From: a bacterium
GTDB lineage: Bacteria; UBA9089; CG2-30-40-21; SBAY01
Length of the DNA: 10,088 nt
Assembly (NCBI GenBank): GCA_040757115.1
Contig: JBFLYA010000136.1
Coordinates: 1-10,088, forward strand
Reading direction: 5' to 3'
Part shown: positions 1 through 9,100 of the stretch, in pieces
Numbering within the stretch: the first letter of the stretch is position 1
How the letters are laid out: each line of letters begins with the position of its first letter
The notes under the pieces: model-generated
What the model was told of the DNA's origin: nothing
Databases searched by the model: none
The model's input: only the letters and a program-made list of their open reading frames with translations
Made by a program: the position numbers and the translations under genes

Positions 1-13
1 ATTTTGCATTTTG

Positions 14-54
14 ATATTTATATTTGATATTTAATATTTGATATTTGATATTTA
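14..54. repeat. AT-rich heptamer repeat in the 3' flank of the kinase gene
   Basis: About six near-tandem copies of ATATTT(G/A), one a base short, lie at 14-54. The rest of the 136-bp region after the kinase stop codon shows no gene, no hairpin followed by a T-run, and no other feature I can support. The repeat may continue beyond the window edge. Confidence 0.6.
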
Positions 55-136
55 TTTGTTGTCTCCCTCAAATCCTATTTTGCAGAACCCTATACACTAT
101 TTTAACCTTTATGCTAGATTAAGACACGACCGAAAT

Positions 137-811
137 TTAGTGTGAAGCTAATTTCTTTATCCATTGCCGAACATATTTTCGGATAAACCGAACCTCATTT
201 TCTAAAAATAGCCGTGTAGATAAATTAGTCTCTTCTTCCTGGGTTAAGAGGTGTGGAGATAACCTCTTTTTTAACTTGGCAATCGCCTTTAAGTCATCCT
301 GATAAAACTGTTTATAAAACCACCTTTGAATAAAATTAAATCTGCTGCCTTGAGTAAAAGCCGTGGCAAAATCCACCAGATATGGTTGCCAATCAGCCCG
401 AATAACGATGTTGCTCCTTTTCTTTAAATCACAATGAACTACACCACGACAATGTATTTCATCTATTAAGTCCCTGAGTCTCACATAAACTTCTTCATTC
501 AAATCTCCCCCCTTAAAATGATAGCAATCTTCCCCTTCAATATATTCTAAAATGAAGGCATCTTTATCTAATAACTGATAGACTTTCGGAATACCTTTTA
601 TCCCCTGTAATTTCTTATATATCTCAAATTCCCGACGAATAAGCCATCGCCCAAAGAGTAATTTAAACAAAAATCTCTTTGAATGATAATCTTTTACCAC
701 AACTAATTGGTCATTTATCCTGGTTAACCAAATATTTGCCTCTGCTTTTTTACCCGTATGGACATTGCCGACAGGATGTAAATTTCCCCTTTTTACCAAT
801 TTCCAATCCAT
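137..811 (-). CDS. RIO/WaaP-like small protein kinase or sugar kinase
   Basis: A 224-residue protein with a compact protein-kinase-like fold. Visible motifs are a VVVK segment with the likely ATP-anchoring Lys40, a REFEIY helix supplying the Glu that would pair with it (Glu61 or Glu63), a catalytic loop HCDLKKRSN (His126, Asp128, Asn134), and a metal-binding VDFA with Asp147, so DFG is replaced by DFA. The glycine-rich loop is degenerate (GNVHTGKKAEAN). The short length and HxDLKxxN loop fit the RIO, Bud32 and lipopolysaccharide-kinase (WaaP/Kdo kinase) group rather than long Ser/Thr receptor kinases. The C-terminal ~60 residues are basic and helical. There is no signal peptide or membrane segment, so it should be cytoplasmic. 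It is the last gene of a same-strand series, but 446 bp of repeats separate it from the barrel gene, so operon membership is doubtful. The start is ATG at 811, with AAGG about 12 bases upstream. The substrate (protein, or lipid A/core sugar) cannot be decided from sequence. Confidence 0.8.
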   Translation of the reverse strand: MDWKLVKRGNLHPVGNVHTGKKAEANIWLTRINDQLVVVKDYHSKRFLFKLLFGRWLIRREFEIYKKLQGIKGIPKVYQLLDKDAFILEYIEGEDCYHFKGGDLNEEVYVRLRDLIDEIHCRGVVHCDLKKRSNIVIRADWQPYLVDFATAFTQGSRFNFIQRWFYKQFYQDDLKAIAKLKKRLSPHLLTQEEETNLSTRLFLENEVRFIRKYVRQWIKKLASH

Positions 812-821
812 ATTTTAAATT

Positions 822-839
822 CTACCTTGAGTCAGGTAG
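822..839 (-). promoter_or_regulatory. Small hairpin covering the kinase ribosome-binding site
   Basis: On the minus strand CTACCT, a six-base loop and AGGTAG form a perfect 6-bp stem. Its 3' arm contains the only Shine-Dalgarno-like sequence (AAGGTAG) upstream of the kinase ATG at 811, with about ten bases between the stem and the start. This could reduce translation initiation, but a stem this short can arise by chance. Confidence 0.3.
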
Positions 840-840
840 T

Positions 841-1010
841 CCTTTACCGCAGAGACGCAAGAGTTCGCAGAGAAGACATAGAAATACTTATGACCTGCTT
901 GCCGACTCTTCAGCAGGCAAGCCAGATTTATTAATCCATCTGTCCATAGATTTTCCCCTCTTGAGAAGGGTTAGGGGTGTGTTTTTCTCTGCGTCTCTGT
1001 GGTGAGGTAA
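841..1010. repeat. Fold-back intergenic element, copy 1 (GAGACGCA ends)
   Basis: A ~170-bp non-coding element with inverted ends: CAGAGACGCA at 850-859 is exactly complementary to TGCGTCTCTG at 990-999, and the similarity extends imperfectly outward. Inside are a 7-bp stem (GCTTGCC at 897-903 with GGCAAGC at 916-922) and a CCCCTCTTGAGAAGGG...AGGGGTG block at 956-979. Read on the minus strand, its first ~55 bases match the left part of the element at 2657-2888: CACCAC-GAGAC ends followed by CCCCTAACCC and a G/C-rich near-palindrome. The two are therefore copies of one family in opposite orientation. No transposase is encoded. Confidence 0.7.
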
Positions 1011-1261
1011 ACGGTTACAAGATTGTAAGCGTTCAGGTGGTGTAACAAAAGGAGATGTGGAGATTAAGGAGATAGGGAGATATTATAAAAAATTGAAAAT
1101 TAATAGAAACTAATAGAAATTTATGGAAATTTGTTGTTTTCCACAATCAATTTCTACCTATTTCTATAAATTTCAATCTATATTCTATTATCTTATCTCC
1201 ATATCACTCTTATCTCCTTATCCCCTTTCTTACACTTTTGATATATAGCCTGAACGGTTAC
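1010..1261. repeat. MITE-like long fold-back element with terminal inverted repeats
   Basis: GTAAGCGTTCAGG (1025-1037) and CCTGAACGGTTAC (1249-1261) are inverted repeats matching at 12 of 13 positions. Between them the sequence folds back in two further layers. GGAGAT-rich sequence at ~1050-1086 faces ATCTCC-rich sequence at ~1185-1227, and an AT-rich arm at 1093-1126 faces 1141-1176 around a ~14-base loop. AACGGTTAC also occurs as a direct repeat at 1010-1018 and 1253-1261, which could be a target duplication or part of the terminal structure. The right end overlaps the stop codon (1258-1260) of the barrel gene. No ORF or transposase is present, so it is a candidate non-autonomous element. 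Confidence 0.65.
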
Positions 1262-1440
1262 TTACTTACAAATACATAACATACCCAACCAATCGTTCCA
1301 TCTGGTAGCAAAACCTTATAATACCATTTCGAATCATCTATTAACATAAGTTTTGTTCCTTTATGGACGGTGGTTATCTTATCATAAGTAGCACCGGGAC
1401 CTGACCAGATATCTACCTCATCCATCAGCACGATAACCTG
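1258..1440 (-). other. Bacterial SH3 (SH3b) domain region of the barrel protein
   Basis: The last 60 codons encode a stand-alone SH3b fold. The DIWSGPGATYDKI start matches the usual vNvRsGPgtsYkvI pattern, KGTKLMLIDDSKWYYKV gives the central strands, and DGTIGWVCYVFV closes the domain. Such domains often bind peptidoglycan or cell-wall peptides. Placed after a flexible linker on an outer-membrane barrel, it could reach into the periplasm and tether the barrel (inference). Confidence 0.8.
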
Positions 1441-2619
1441 CTTCTTTGGAATAACAGGTTCTGGAGGTGTTTTTCCTGGTAGTTTGACTTCAGGTAATAA
1501 CTCAGGTGGTTTTACAGGCACAATCTCTTTTGGTTTTTCAGGAATAATCTCTTTGGGTTTAACTTCAGGTTTTATCTCAGGAACAATCTCTGGTATAGGA
1601 GCAGGTTTGCCCTCTTTTACCTCTGGTTTTTCTTCAGGAATAACTACTGGTGCTGGAACCGGTGGAGTTATCACTTCTTCTGGTATCTCCATCGGAATTA
1701 GCTTCATTACAAATGCAATACAGTGTGTATCTCCTAAATCTCCATAAGGCACATAGGCATAGTCTAAGAAATATGTATTACCCAATCCTAACCCAAATCC
1801 ACCGGTGATGCCAACAGGTGCACTTTTATATAAATCTAATTTCTGGTCTTTGGTAAACCATCTATATCCCATTCGTAAGGCAAGGATATTACCAATTTTT
1901 GACTCGACGCCAAGACAAATTAATGGGTCATTATCAATTGCCTTATTAACATCCAGGGCTAATGTCAAACCTTTATTCTGGTATGATAGACCTGTTTTAA
2001 AATTTAGCGGTAAGGGGAATCCGTCATTGACAAATTTTATCTTTGTGCCTATATTTTGCACAACAAATCCCCAATTTAAGAATTTCGTAGGTTTATATAT
2101 CAGTCCAATATCCCCAGCAACACCCATAGCTGAGACATCGGCAATCTTCTGTTGAATATATTTTAAATTGGCGCCAAGCGATAAGTTCTCTTTTAATGCT
2201 TGAGCAAAAGATACAGCAACTCCCGCATCTTCTGCCTTAAAAGTGCCAACAACTGTTTTATCCTTTTTAATTTCCTGTATCTTCCCTTCGTCCAGGTAAA
2301 TTATCGAAACACCTAATGCCCCTTTATCCATCGGTTGCAAATATCCTAAATAACCACCATTAATCCCTTCAAACCAGTTTTTATGGATAGCAGTAAGTTG
2401 AAATTCTTTTACCCGGGCTAAGCCGGCTGGATTCCAGTAAGCGGCATTAATGTCATCGGCTATTGAACAAAATGCCTCACCCATTGCCGCTGGCCGCGCT
2501 CCAATACCCAATTTTAAGAAATTAGCCGCGGTTGCCCCTGGTTTCTTAGTCTCGCCATAAACCACTGTTGACTGAATAATGCAAATACATAAAATTAATA
2601 ATTTAAACCTTTTCATCAT
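1258..2619 (-). CDS. PorV/PorQ-family outer-membrane barrel protein with C-terminal SH3 domain
   Basis: A 453-residue protein. Residues 1-22 form a signal peptide (basic start, hydrophobic core, cleavage near VYG/E). Residues ~28-70 carry the family's N-terminal signature, including FLKLGIGARPAAMGEAF and AAYWNPAGLA. Alternating amphipathic strands continue to about residue 308 and form the predicted beta-barrel. Residues 309-393 are a Pro/Glu/Lys linker, and 394-453 are a bacterial SH3 domain (IWSGPGATYDKI, then WYYKVLLPDGTIGWV). In T9SS bacteria, PorV binds the C-terminal domains of cargo at the outer membrane and hands them to the sortase PorU. That the next gene upstream encodes a protein with such a domain supports this role here by inference. 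Typical PorV proteins end at the barrel, so the linker plus SH3 tail is an extension. Tandem ATGs at 2619 and 2616 follow AGAGGT. Other members of the broad family (PorQ, UPF0164) have less defined roles. Confidence 0.87.
   Translation of the reverse strand: MMKRFKLLILCICIIQSTVVYGETKKPGATAANFLKLGIGARPAAMGEAFCSIADDINAAYWNPAGLARVKEFQLTAIHKNWFEGINGGYLGYLQPMDKGALGVSIIYLDEGKIQEIKKDKTVVGTFKAEDAGVAVSFAQALKENLSLGANLKYIQQKIADVSAMGVAGDIGLIYKPTKFLNWGFVVQNIGTKIKFVNDGFPLPLNFKTGLSYQNKGLTLALDVNKAIDNDPLICLGVESKIGNILALRMGYRWFTKDQKLDLYKSAPVGITGGFGLGLGNTYFLDYAYVPYGDLGDTHCIAFVMKLIPMEIPEEVITPPVPAPVVIPEEKPEVKEGKPAPIPEIVPEIKPEVKPKEIIPEKPKEIVPVKPPELLPEVKLPGKTPPEPVIPKKQVIVLMDEVDIWSGPGATYDKITTVHKGTKLMLIDDSKWYYKVLLPDGTIGWVCYVFVSK
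1441..1695 (-). repeat. Low-complexity Pro/Glu/Lys linker coding region
   Basis: About 85 codons encode an extended linker rich in Pro, Glu, Lys, Val and Ile, with recurring PE(V/I)KP and KEI(V/I)P units, for example PEVKPKEIIPEKPKEIVPVK. The DNA is correspondingly degenerate-repetitive. Pro/Lys/Glu linkers of this kind resemble the periplasm-spanning segments of TonB-like proteins, which fits a barrel-to-cell-wall spacer (inference). Confidence 0.8.
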
Positions 2620-2625
2620 CGTCTT

Positions 2626-2631
2626 ACCTCT
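2626..2631 (-). promoter_or_regulatory. Ribosome-binding site of the barrel gene
   Basis: On the minus strand AGAGGT lies 6 bases before the first of two tandem ATG codons (2619 and 2616). This supports the start at 2619 and a signal peptide beginning MMKRF. No convincing -35/-10 pair was seen in the short stretch between this site and the fold-back element upstream. Confidence 0.6.
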
Positions 2632-2656
2632 TTACTTAATCTCTATTGCCTTCACC

Positions 2657-2888
2657 TCACCACGGAGACACAGAGGCACTGAGAACAACCCCCTAACCCC
2701 CTTTATTAAGGGGGAATAAACAACGGAAAGGCACGAAAGATGCGAAAAATAAAGGATGTCTTTTTCGTGTTTTTCGTTGTTGTATCCCAAAATTCAAATG
2801 TGATAAACTTCTACTGCTACCCCAATTATCTGTTCTGTAAGCTGCTTTTTCTAAAATCATTCTCCGTGTTTCTGTGTCTCTGTGGTGA
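2657..2888. repeat. Fold-back intergenic element, copy 2 (29-bp inverted ends)
   Basis: This element fills most of the 283-bp gap between the giant gene and the barrel gene. The left end 2657-2685 and the reverse complement of 2860-2888 agree at 25 of 29 positions (core GAGACACAGA). Just inside the left end are CCCCCTAACCCCC and a perfect 7-bp stem, CCCCCTT/AAGGGGG (2697-2714). A second nested inverted repeat pairs 2721-2739 with 2761-2779 (CAACG...CACGAAA against TTTCGTG...CGTTG). The remaining interior has no recognisable gene. It shares its ends and internal C-rich block with the element at 841-1010, in inverted orientation. Confidence 0.75.
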
Positions 2889-2902
2889 TAACTCTTTCCT
2901 CC

Positions 2903-3157
2903 TTACCGTATCACAGCAATTTTACCTCTGATTATCTCATTTTCATCATGAATAATATAGATATAAACACCACTTGCCACTGGTTGATTATAATCATTCT
3001 TAAGGTCCCATTTAGTCATACCGGCTACTTTTTCTTTTATCCAGACTAATTCACCTGAGATAGTATAAATTCTAATAACGGCATTATTACTTAAGTTTTC
3101 AAAGATAACCTCGGTATCACCTTTATTTACCCGCACCGGGTTAGGATAAACCAATAG
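2903..3157 (-). other. C-terminal T9SS type A-like sorting domain
   Basis: The final 84 residues follow the type A C-terminal domain pattern: LLVYPNPVRV at the start, a strand ending in IRIYTISGELV, then ASGVYIYII and a terminal RGKIAVIR. In T9SS bacteria such domains direct periplasmic cargo through the outer membrane and are removed by the sortase PorU. A FlgD-like Ig fold or another structural cap is the main alternative, since the same fold occurs in bacteria without a proven T9SS. Confidence 0.8.
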
Positions 3158-6100
3158 TTTCGTCAGGTCAGGTGCGGTTGTCTCACCAATTAAGACAAAT
3201 ATTGAAAAACTACCTGCCTCTGCCCGAACCCAGTTGTTAGTGCGGTCAGGTAATTGGTTATCTATTTTCTTCCACTCGCTATTTTGTAACCCGTATATCC
3301 ACAATGTCTTTTCCTTAACATTAATTCCGTTAATATCAACATATTCTTCATCTGGAGTTGTATCTTCGTATGGAATAGTAATCGTTATGGTTCCTACCTG
3401 AGTTATAGTGCCACGTGCGGCGTTTTTAATATTAAATTCCCGAATATTCGTATATTTATAAGCAGATGAAAGTTTATTATTTGCGTTGGCAATATCAGGA
3501 TTGGTCTGTGCCGTAGGTGTGCCAATAACCACATAATAATCAGTGGCTATTGTATCAGCAGGAATTCTTATCTCGGTAACTAAATTATCCGGGGTCATAA
3601 GTGTTTCCGTCCCAATAAGTTCTTTATGCAGTAATATCATCAGAGTAATAGTTCCCTGAATGTTATCTTTATAAGCAGTAATTATCACCGGTCCTGCTTT
3701 AGATATAATCAGGTTCATCGTTGCCACTCCATCTGTCATTGTCCCTTGATATGGAGTAATTATATTTTGTGGTGTTAATGTAAATGTAGTTGAGGTCGGA
3801 ACTAAATTGTCTTTTTTATCACGGGTAGAAATGGTCATTGTTCCTGGTTCATTCTTAAACCACTGCAGGATGGAATCAAGATTAAAATGGTCTAATTCGC
3901 CTACGGTAACATAGACCGTAGCCGTAGTGCCGATTAAAGTATAGGTAGCATAAATCGTATGGGTTCCCATCTGTCCAGCGGTATAAATATTAGCGGTCAT
4001 AGTTCCTGCCGGGTCATCTGTGGCAAATTGTGTTTGGGCGGTTACTGTCCAGGTATTGCTATGGAGATCTTGAGCAATAGTTGTATAACTAATTGTCCCT
4101 GCCGCACCTACAACCGAGGTCGCTGGATTGATAAAAAGCGAGGTAGCACTACCGTGTTCAACATAGACAGTCGCCGTCGCCCCTACGGCATCAATCGTAT
4201 AGGTTCCACTAATCATCCATCTGCCAACTTTACCCGCGGTATAAGTGCCATGTTCAGTTATCGTTCCTATTGGGTCATCCGTAGCAAATTGTGTAAGTGA
4301 TGTAACAGTCCAGGTATTTCCTTTTGTATCTCTGGCAATTGCCTGATATGAAATCTGCTCTCCAGATTTAAGCGTTAAGCTCGCGGGAATTATATTTAAG
4401 GCAGTAGCTGTGCCCACAATAACATTAACTGTGGTGGTGGTAGCAACTTTAGTAGAATTTTTAGTATATGTCCCGTATATTTGCCATATCCCTGATTTAC
4501 CTGCCGTGTAAGTTCCATAGTCTGTTATCGTCCCTATCGGGTCATTTGTGGCAAATTGTGTTTGTGCGGTTACTGTCCAGGTATTGCCCTTTGTATCCTC
4601 AGCAATTGCCGTATAACTAACCATATCTCCTGCTTTGACTGTTGTTCCTTCAGGAATGATAGTCAAGGTAGTTGGTGTGCCCACACTAACCACAACATAA
4701 GTCGAAGTCCCCACACCACTGGTATGCGTCCCGGCAATCGTCCAGGTGCCAACATTACCAGCCGTATAAAGATTAGCGGTTATCGTTCCTGCCGGGTCAT
4801 TTGTGGCAAATTGTGTTTGTGCGGTTACTGTCCAGGTATTGCCCTTTGTATCCTCAGCAATTGCCGTATAACTAACCATATCTCCTGCTTTGACTGTTCT
4901 TCCTTCAGGAATGATAGTCAAGGCAGTTGGTGTGCCCACACTAACCATAACATAAGTCGAAGTCCCCACGCCACTGGTATGCGTCCCGGCAATCGTCCAG
5001 GTGCCAACCTTACCAGCCGTATAAACATTAGCGGTTATCGTTCCTGCCGGGTCATTTGTGGCAAATTGTGTTTGTGCGGTTACTGTCCAGGTATTGCCTT
5101 TTGTATCCTCAGCAATAGCCGTATAACTAACCATATCCCCTGCTTTGACTGTTGTTCCTTCAGGAATGATAGTCAAGGCAGTTGGTGTGCCCACACTAAC
5201 CACAACATAAGTCGAAGTCCCCACGCCACTGGTATGCGTCCCGGCAATCGTCCAGGTGCCAACCTTACCAGCCGTATAAACATTAGCAGTCATCGTTCCT
5301 GCTGGGTCATTTGTAGCAAATAGTGTTTGGGCGGTTACTGTCCAGGTATTGCCTTTTGTATCCTCAGCAATAGCCGTATAACTAACCATATCTCCTGCTT
5401 TAACTGTTGTTCCTTCAGGAATGATAGTCAAGGCAGTTGGTGTGCCCACACTAACCACAACATAAGTCGATGTCCCCACGCCACTGGTATGCGTCCCGGC
5501 AATCGTCCAGGTGCCAACCTTGCCCGCAGTATAAATTTCTTTCCCATCGGTCATCGTTCCTGCCGGGTCATTTGTAACAAATTGTGTTTGGGCGGTTACT
5601 GTCCAGGTATTGCCATAACTATCCACAGCCGTAACCTCATACTTTACCTCACTGTTAGAGGTAGTTGTGGCGCCGTGTGGTGAGATTAAGAGTGAAGTAA
5701 CGCTACCAGGATTTACAGTAATCGTCGCTATTGCCGTGATACTCCCTGAGGTAACCGCAATCGTGCCAGTCATTGCCTTTGTCCCTGCTTGAAAAATGGT
5801 AAATGTCCCTTTTTCTGACATAAAGGTAAAACTACCCAATAAATTATTACTTACTGTCCAGGTATAACCTGCGTCTGGAAGTATTTCAAAATGTGAACTG
5901 GTATATCCTTTCGCCATAAATGAGGCTGTGCCAAACTGAGCAATGGTTGGAGTTGCCGGTTCGATGATGATGGATGCCAGCTCACCACCAATGATATTAA
6001 AAGGATTACTTGTGCCAACAGAAGAGCCATCTTTAGCAATTATCCGGGCATTGATTTGATTATTATAAATTGTTACAGTCCCACACCATGTTCCTGTTCC

Positions 6101-9100
6101 ATCAGGAATAGTAACTTGCGAAGGGATAATAACATTACCCTGAACTTCTAAAGAAACGGTTATAGTAGAATGATTTAAATCATCATTATTCCCAAATTCA
6201 TCCTTCGCAAAGATAGTAATTGTCCCCGGAATACCAACATTCATCGTCCCGATATAATCAAATTCAAAATGAGTGTATAGCTGAGGCCAAACTGTAAAAA
6301 GGCCACTTGTCCCTATCTTCCCATCTGATTCTACAATAATGGAAATATTAGCACCCGCAGTGGTAATAGAAGCGTTATCAGTAAAATAACCGTTAGTAAA
6401 TGGAATCACTTCGGGCGTAATTGTTCCAGGAATATTAAGTCCTAAGCTCGCTGTGCCATTATATGGCGGGAAAGGACTCATACCATTTCCAAGCCGATTA
6501 CCGTTTTTATCTCGAGCCTCTATCCCAATGCTAAATCCTTCCCCTGCACAAGCAATAGCAGGAGGATGGGTAGAAAACGCAAAATGGTCAAGGGTAGGTA
6601 TGTTACCGATTAAAATATAAGTTGCTGGAAGATGAGGGATAGAGGCAGTAACTATATTTAACTCTGTATTAACCGTTCCTGGTATAAGAACCCATTGGCT
6701 AGTATCTTCCTTAAGACGATAAATCTTTAATGATTCTTCAAATACTACCTGGTTCCCAGTAGCGACATATCCCGAATAGGTAGGATGCTCTACATACGAG
6801 AGGCTAAGTGTTACTGTATCAGTTTCAAAGGTTTGATGTAGAAGTGTTGGTGTGCCACTAAAAACCTTTATCTCACGGATTGAAGATGGCACTTCTTCAA
6901 GTGATGGGTCAAGATTACTGTTAGCTGTATCAATCATCACACTTGAGGTCGCAGGATTAATATCTGGATAATAATCTATTCCTTGAAAAACGCCATTTTT
7001 AAAGGCAATTGTCGTTGTTCCCTGAGCAAATATCTTTGTCACCGTGCCACCCTGAGCATCATCTATCAACACAAAAAAATCATTGCTTGTGCCTCTAATG
7101 TCATTTGCTTGACTTAAGATATAAGTCATTCCTAAAAATTCAGTTCCTAAAGAGATACTTCCTGCACCGATACCTTGATTGAGGTTAATTGTAGTCAAAG
7201 TCCCATTTGTAGCATCGTATAAATTCGTCTCTGTCGCATAATCAGGGATAAGATTTTCGTATTTATCCCGTGCCGTCACTGTGGCATAGAATATTTCATC
7301 TCTGATTTGATTGGCAATAGGCTCAAAGGAAAAATGGGTAATTGTGCCGGGATTAATATTAATCGAGGTTTGCGTGGCAACATTGTCGTATTTCACGGTT
7401 AAAGTCCCTTTGCCGGCTAAAGTTCCTGCTTCAAATGTCGTTGTTGAACCGATAATAGAAGTAAGAGTCCCCAGAGTCGTAGCCCAGTCGAATATTAAAC
7501 CAATAATTTTATGTCCAAATTCATCATATCCAGTAGCCGTAATGGTGCAGGTCGCATCTACCTGTAAATTAATCGTCTGTGTAGAAAGGGTGATGTAGGA
7601 TAAAGTGCCAATCTTTGTTGTGATAGTAGCAGATGTTGAAGTGCCATAGACGGAGACTACTTGAATGAATGATTCTGTCCCAACTTCAGTTGATGCCGTC
7701 CAAATTGCCTCGATTTTACCTTCGGTATTAGTCGTGCCTACTGTCCTATCTAATGTCCCGGTGCCAATAACAGATAACTCTGCAGTTGTGCCCTGTATTT
7801 CCACGGGATTGCCATATTGGTCAGTTAATTGCACCGTGACGGAAGTAGTCGCTCCGACTGAAACAGAATTGGTGCCTAAAATAATATCAAATCTGGCAGT
7901 ATCAGTAGCAGCCGTAATTGAGAAGGTATTTGAGGTACCTCTTATTGATTCATTGTCTAATTTTTTGGCTAGGACATTATATGTTCCAACTAGAGTAAAA
8001 CTCCCTTTAAATGAATTCGTTGTACTAAATGTCCCATCCCAACTTAGATTACCACCTTTATATAAAGTCCCTAACACTATATCAACATCACTGGTGGCAT
8101 TATCAAATCTATCTTTTGGATCTACATCAAAGATAAACTCTTCTCCTGCTACCGTATCTGATATGGTAGTGAATTCAAAGTGATGTAGAGCAGCAGGATT
8201 GATGGTAATGGTAGTTGAAGTGGCAATATTATTTGAGGTAGCAGTAACTGTCACAGCACCTGTTTTGGTAGCATATAGGTAAGCGGTAGTGCCAGGAAGT
8301 TGATATGTTATGGTGCCAATATTTGTTTCCCATGTGCAGCTAATCGTGGCTAACTCATTCCAGTATGCATCATAGCCAATTGCGGTCAAGGTCAATGTTG
8401 AGCCCGCAGTCATTGTCGCTGGTGAAGGAGAAATCGCCAGAGAACTCAAAGTGCCTGCAAGAATAGTTACCGTCCCAATTGCCGTTCTCGTGCCACTTTT
8501 AACCGCAATAGTCCCTGTTGTGGCTAATGTTCCTGCAGTAAATACCGTTGATGTCCCTTGTGCCGGGGTAAATGTCCCCACCATAGATTCCCAGTCATAA
8601 ATTAGTCCATCAATCTTGTTTCCATAAGCATCTTCTCCATTACAACTGAAGGAGATAGTGCCTTCAATAGTAGTTGTGGCATAGGTAGGGATAAGATTTA
8701 TGTGATGAAGTCCTGCAGGAATAACAGTGAATAGGTTACTTGTGCCCGCCGCACCACTTGAATGCATCGCAATAATAGAACCCATCATAAAAGCGGTGGT
8801 AATGGTCATAGTTCCTGTCCATTGTCCATTTGTAAAAATCCCAGTCTGTGTCGGGGTGATTGTTCCTGATGGCAAAGCAAGAACCCCTAATGAAACCGTG
8901 CCTATAAAATCTTCGGCAAGATTACCATAATCATCATTAGCCGTGATTGTGCCCCAAAAAGGTATTCCAGCAGTTTGCGTCCCAATATCACTAAATTCAA
9001 ATTTGGCTACAGAACCATTTTTCGTGATGATTAGCGATGAAGTGCCAGCTATTCCATTAAATGAATTTGTTGTAATGAGGACTTTAATTTGACTACCTGC

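Noticed and set aside
679-1005. Plus-strand open frame overlapping the kinase start and the first fold-back element
   Set aside because: Half is antisense to the kinase and half lies in a non-coding repeat; no family resemblance.
2697-2714. CCCCCTT/AAGGGGG hairpin as a rho-independent terminator of the giant gene
   Set aside because: There is no T-run on the minus strand after the stem, and the same kind of block occurs in the other copy of the element, so it is better explained as part of the repeat.
2740-2931. Small plus-strand open frame (63 codons, hydrophobic) inside the element between the giant and barrel genes
   Set aside because: It lies within the fold-back repeat and its hydrophobicity comes from T-rich hairpin arms. 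No ribosome-binding site was seen and it runs into the 3' end of the giant gene.
4556-5323. Long open frame on the plus strand through the tandem repeats, giving a Cys-rich repetitive protein
   Set aside because: It is the antisense of the repeat array. Because the period is 255 bp (a multiple of three), a frame without stops in one copy stays open in all. It has no ribosome-binding site or family resemblance.
3902-5707. Regularly spaced repeats as a possible CRISPR array
   Set aside because: The unit is 255 bp, in frame, and the whole unit is conserved with no unique spacers. It is a protein-domain array.
5851-6039. Second minus-strand open frame of 62 codons inside the giant gene
   Set aside because: It is a different reading frame of the well-supported Ig-like coding region, with no start signal or recognisable product.
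7665-8183. Plus-strand open frame of 172 codons
   Set aside because: It lies entirely antisense to the clearly coding Ig-like modules, with composition that is just the complement of Thr/Gly/Ile-rich codons.
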